Under the pieces are notes generated by a model, which worked only from the letters and a program-made list of their open reading frames with translations, did not search any database and was not told the DNA's origin. Made by a program: the position numbers and the translations under genes. From Pterois miles (taxonomy: Eukaryota; Chordata; Actinopteri; Perciformes; Scorpaenidae): a stretch of 64,000 bases of DNA. Every line of letters begins with the position of its first letter. Positions within the stretch are counted from its first letter, which is position 1. Location: positions 62,001 to 126,000 of the forward strand of contig CAMQGK010000299.1 in the NCBI GenBank assembly GCA_947000775.1, written 5' to 3'. Shown here piece by piece: positions 59,242 to 64,000 of this stretch.

Positions 59242-62190
59242 GTAAGCAACAAGCCTAGTTTCTGGCAGGCCAGATGGGGGAAGCATATCCTTTACCTTGC
59301 AATTGCTAACTGAAATGGTGTGGTAATTCATGGTAGTACTTTTCCTGTGTCTGGTGATGAAACAATGCATGGCTGTCAGGACGTGTGCCTCTGTTTACTG
59401 TACCTGTTGTGTAATTGTGAGACAGTACATATCTGAAAGGCTAGTGTGGGCAGGTTGAGAGGAATGCTGTGTCTCTCCAGTGAATTGCATCAGAGCAGAA
59501 GACACCACATGTTTGAACAGCATCCCTCCTGTAGGTGAAGTAAGGATGAGCTGATGTTGCAGTGAGCATCTCTGCAAAGCCATCTATTTTAAATGCTTGT
59601 GTTAATGTGACTGTGTAGAGGCCTAAACCCCATTAGCTTAGATTTTTGAGGCATGAGTATACACACTGCAGAGATATAAAACCACACGCAGGAGATATGC
59701 ATTTTAAAGTGATGTCTTGCACTGAGACAGAGATTGCATGTTGTCTTGAGCCACTACAAACATTATCTTGTTGTCAAATCAAGATAGCTTGCACAGTATA
59801 CAGGGTGTTCCAGTGTATATGCTACCAATGCATTGTCATCCAGTGTTTGTCAAGCTACTGGCTAGTCTAACTTCTCTCCAGAAATGGTTTGCCTTACTGC
59901 AGCCGTCTTAATTCTTGACTGAATGAAGAACTTTAACACTGCCATGTTATTTCCTTCCCTTTCTAGACCAGTTTCCGGGCTTGTTTCTCTCAGTTTTGAG
60001 TGGAAAGGCTTGTGCTTGGCGCTAGACTTGTATTGGTTGTTGACATCTGCAACATGTTATTTCTGAAATGGACATGCAAAACTCATGCCTGTGTGCTTTA
60101 AGGATTTGTTCACTGTCATGTGCAAAGTCTTTGACTAGAGGCTATCAGTTAGGGTGGGGAAAGATTTCTGACACTTCTCCAGTGACATTTGTTTTAATAT
60201 CACCATCAAAAGATCTCCCCATTCAATACAAAATCATACTACTCTGAAATCCATATGGGGAAGAACAATTTTGGGACTTAGACAAGATACTTGTTGTGTC
60301 CTGAATGGAGCATTCAGTATCAAAAAGTGTCAAACTGGTATCAGATACCTAGTACTTTTTGAAATCACAATTTTGCAAACTGTAAGTTGTATATTATTCA
60401 GTGCACAGTTTTTACATGACTGCTTGTGATTAAACATTTAACATTTGAAAGCTTTTTTGGTGAATAAAAGATAAAAATGGGATCGATCCGATCCAAAATT
60501 GATATTGGGGTCCGATATGATGTAATTCACATAGCTATTGGACTGAGGTTACGATCCACATACTGATCCATTTAAATATGAAATATTGGTAGAGAATGTC
60601 GTTCCGATTGTGTTATGGCTGCAAAGAAGCTAGTTAGCTATGCCAGCATCTTTAACACGCAGATCCAATGGCTGCTCCAACACATTACTGTTGTTTGTAC
60701 CATATTTTCACACTAATGGTTCTCAGGCTTTCAACTGGGCAAACACGGCCAGCATGCTTTTTGTTTTATTACGGCGATGGTCTTTTGGCTCGTTAGACAG
60801 GCGGTGAGAGTCGCTACTGTTCTCTCAAAGATTCATTCAAATGCTTGATTGTGTATCTTTTTTTAAAATAAAAACTGCACTAGTATCAAACAGTGCAAAT
60901 GATACATTACAGGCCAGAAAAGACTGTCTTAAATGTTTTACATTTGACATGATAAAACTTGCAGACATCCTGCATCAAGTGTTTAGTGCATCATGTGGTT
61001 AGTGTGCCGCTATTCAGATATGTGTTTGCACTGGTTGATTGTGAGAGAGAGAAGAGTGACATATCAGACAACACTGCCTCATTGTTTTGATGCCCGGCGC
61101 TGTGCAGTAACGACAAAATCCCCATCAGAACCCCGTAGCTTGAAAACACATATTTGCAGAGAGAGCATGACAGAGATCAGCACACACAACCCAGCAGGCA
61201 GGCAGGCAGGCTGGCTTTTGTAAACAACCATTAGTGATGGGCTGCCCAAGTTACTCGACCCATTCACTCCACAGGGCTGTTTCTTCAAGGAAGGTAACCA
61301 GTTACACCAGATATACTCAAGTAAATCTGTCTCATGATGTTGATGTAAATAACTATGACCTTGGTTACAATGCATACATACATATTCCTCCAGACTAGTC
61401 TAAGCTCACATAGGTTTGTGTTTAGCCTTCATTTCACTGCAAGCTGAACCAGTTTGTGGTACAAATGAACACAATGTTCATTCTCAGCAGTTACTCATTA
61501 CTGCTGCAGTACTGTTAACACAAGTCTGTGTCAAACTGCATTGCAACACATGTCAAAAGTCAGACACATTAGGTGTAATTTTCATATTATCTAAATAGAG
61601 CTGGGTGCTAATTCAGAATAAAGGGGTATCAAATTTCTTGATATGTTTTTGCTCAACATGTTTCCTTTCCTCCAAATTAATAACAGGCCATTCTCACAGA
61701 AGACATTTTGACATGTCGCAGCAGGAAGAGCACATAAAATGAATGATGGCTGAGTTCCATTTAGCTGCTTCAGTTTCAGGGTCATGGTATTGTGCCATGC
61801 TGGCTCACTGTCACACTGTCATGACTTACTGGGAACCTTGGCTCGAACAGAGCCATTGTTAATGTTTATAACACCAGTGCTTTTCTTGCTATGACAATTC
61901 AAAATGTCCGCTGTGATGGGGCCATATTCTGGGAGAGTTATTATGTAAAACTAACAAAATTAGTTAGTCAAATTTATGTTTGGCATACATAAAGAGATAA
62001 AGAGAGAAGAGAGAGTGATCTCATAAACAGTGAATTTTTCAGTAATGTGGTGTACAGTGTATTGCTTTGAATATCAGTTTATGTATGATTTTGCATGCAT
62101 TTGAAAGGTAGCAATATTGAAAGATATCTGTACTAATAGTATGATAATGAAGTGAATTTAAACATTGAGTTGAGGGTGTCACTTGTATAA
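59242..62190. other. Intron-like single-copy stretch
   Basis: No coding or RNA signal. A GATCGATCCGATCC...GGGGTCCGATATGATG piece at 60,480-60,525 resembles a common fish dispersed repeat. GGCA repeats occur at 61,193-61,210. Likely part of the second intron of the gene starting near 58.4 kb. Confidence 0.4.
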
Positions 62191-62642
62191 ACCATAGACT
62201 AGGTATGAAGTTGGATGACACGTCTCTACCTCCACCCTCTGCACAAAAGTGAAGCCATAATATCCTGGATACTGCTGCCATTTTGAGATTTTGACATCAT
62301 TTGAAGCCAGAGTCAGCGCAGTAGTGACCACGGGGCTGGAGCAGTGGTATCAAGGTGCCTGTCACACACCTGCTTGAGCCAATCACGAGGTGTGCACGGC
62401 TGCAGCTTGCTAGCGTGAGCCACCTAGCTGCTATGTTACCACCAGCTGTCAATCACACCCCTTTCTTGTAGCTTCTAATAACTAATTAAAACCAGAAAAC
62501 ACAGCCCGTGTCCTGTCTGCTAACACGAAGGAGGTAGGATTTATGACCTATACTGCAGCCAGTCACCAGGGGGCAATCCAGATGTTTTGGCTTCACTTTA
62601 GGGGAGCTATCATGTAATATATCTTTATATACAGTCTATGGT
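62191..62642. mobile_element. Non-autonomous DNA transposon (MITE)
   Basis: Bounded by inverted repeats ACCATAGACT (62,191-62,200) and AGTCTATGGT (62,633-62,642). The interior has GAGCCAATCACGAGG, CACCAGCTGTCAATCA, CTGCAGCCAGTCACCAGGGGGC and TTTTGGCTTCACTTTAGGGG, typical of a very common fish repeat. No coding capacity. Confidence 0.7.
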
Positions 62643-64000
62643 AGAAACCAAGAAGCTTAAACTAAAATAAATGCATGCATTTTGCTAAATGCACATATTG
62701 CCTGCCAAGAGTCCTTTTCAAAGTTGTTTAATTTCCTGTTGGATCTTAGACATGTACATTCATGTAGGGTACAGAGGAAAATTCACATAATTGATGTTAT
62801 TGGACTTGATCCCAGAATGACTTGAGTACAAGGAGAAGGCAGCAACATATTCAGCTAAGAGTCTGTACTCACTAGTGGTCTACAATGTCCTGCCAAAGGT
62901 CCTCTGTGGCTTTGTTTACATGGCAGTGATTATGCCATTTCCCCCTCAATGTTTTAGTCGTTATGTACATGTAAAATGTGCTCCTGCATGAGCATCAACA
63001 TCAAAACTTTCTCTTTAAGTCTTGAGGCTTGAGTTAATCTGAACAGTAGACTTTAAACTTTCATTCACCTCAATTGTCCCCAGTGGGGAAATTTGTCTTG
63101 GTGCTACTGTAGATGCAACACAGAACACATACATGACCATCTGTTATAGCTTCTTTTTAAGAAATACCTCCAGCTCTGAGAGTAAGTTGTTACTTGGTTT
63201 TATTTATGGAAATCACACTGAGGTTGTTAAGAAATAAAAGAGGAAAGAAAATCTATAAACAGAGTTCTGCCTTTCTAAAGCAGCGGCCACAGCAACAGTT
63301 GTAAAAGCTCAAACATGCAAAGTCTTCCCTGATGGCTGATTTAATCCCCTAGCCTACAGCCCTGCCAAGAGACAAATGCAGGCAGAGACAGAAACAGTGG
63401 GGAGACTTGGGAGACATGTTGTAGCCTGTAAAGTGCCCCAAGTACCATTTATCCATATTTTTTATTTCATTGCTTTGTTGAATACTCAACTTTGATTGGC
63501 CATTTCCAAATACATAACACTGTGTACTAACGAAGTGATAAAGCAAACCCTTTACGGGAAAATGCAACAAATGGACTAAAGAAGAGGCTCGGGATTCAGA
63601 GATTAGACCTAACGTTACCACATTTTACAGTGAAAGGTACAGTATTTACTTCTAGGGATGTCACAAAAACCAATACATCATCACCAAGTCAGCATCAGTC
63701 CTTTTTCTATATTACTACAGGTTCCTGGGATCAGAGACTAATAGCGTCCCGTTGTCCCAGGGACAATAGAAAATTTCCCTGATAATGCTACATAGTGAAG
63801 AACTTGAAATCAGCAGGAGGAGAGCTAGTTAACGTTAGCTGTTAGCTGCTGGTGGGAAGCACAGTCCTGGTTAGCTAAAACACATAGCTAACAGCTAATG
63901 TATGGAGGTTGTATCGATGTACATTATGATATGTTCATACTCAGTAAAAGTGAGTCGACCTTTTGGGCGAAGATAAATTATAGCATCATCATCATCATGT
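62643..64000. other. Intron-like stretch, no gene seen
   Basis: No coding frame with features. An ATC repeat lies at the right edge (63,984-63,998), and GTTAGCT-rich sequence at 63,825-63,900. Confidence 0.4.

Overview
The window looks like teleost fish nuclear DNA. It is AT-rich, with spliced genes, tRNA-derived SINEs, several degenerate LINEs, Tc1/mariner DNA transposons of fish type, a MITE and large tandem repeats. No bacterial or organellar signal was seen.

Layout. (1) 1-6300 is the 5' part of a HIPK-like kinase gene (minus strand, running off the left edge) plus its upstream flank, which holds SINE, L1-type LINE and Tc1 remnants. (2) 6301-17340 is a tandem array of ~2.04-kb units. (3) 17340-19660 is a poor-quality stretch, G-rich and then marked by C-biased small deletions; it matches the flank found at 54.0-55.6 kb. 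(4) 20100-21935 is an isolated array-type unit, followed by a LINE fragment and a complete two-exon HIPK-like kinase gene (coding exons 23392-25133 and 26702-26711, minus strand). (5) 25048-31389 is a near-identical second copy of block 1. (6) 31390-48268 is a second, longer array of the same unit. (7) 48.3-53.8 kb holds a Tc1 remnant, a divergent unit remnant with a CCAAT minisatellite, a LINE RT fragment and a second complete HIPK-like gene (50543-52167 and 53764-53773, minus) with a Tc1 element in its intron. (8) 53.8-57.8 kb is transposon debris. (9) 57.8-64 kb is mostly single-copy-looking sequence with a promoter-like region and two spliced, apparently non-coding 5' exons.

The recurring module is [2.04-kb unit(s)] - [LINE fragment] - [kinase gene on minus] - [flank with SINE/LINE/Tc1] - [array]. 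It occurs about two and a half times, with a period near 25.09 kb between the first two copies. The kinases share a short MDF-start exon, a full kinase domain, in-frame 39-residue C-terminal repeats and a basic tail. Every intact array unit carries an ETS/CRE-like promoter motif and a 126-nt open, splice-flanked segment, so the array may derive from the 5' end of an unidentified gene.

Main cautions: the 16.8-19.7 kb stretch is probably an assembly or consensus problem that hides a missing module. All gene models come from reading the sequence, without transcripts or searches.
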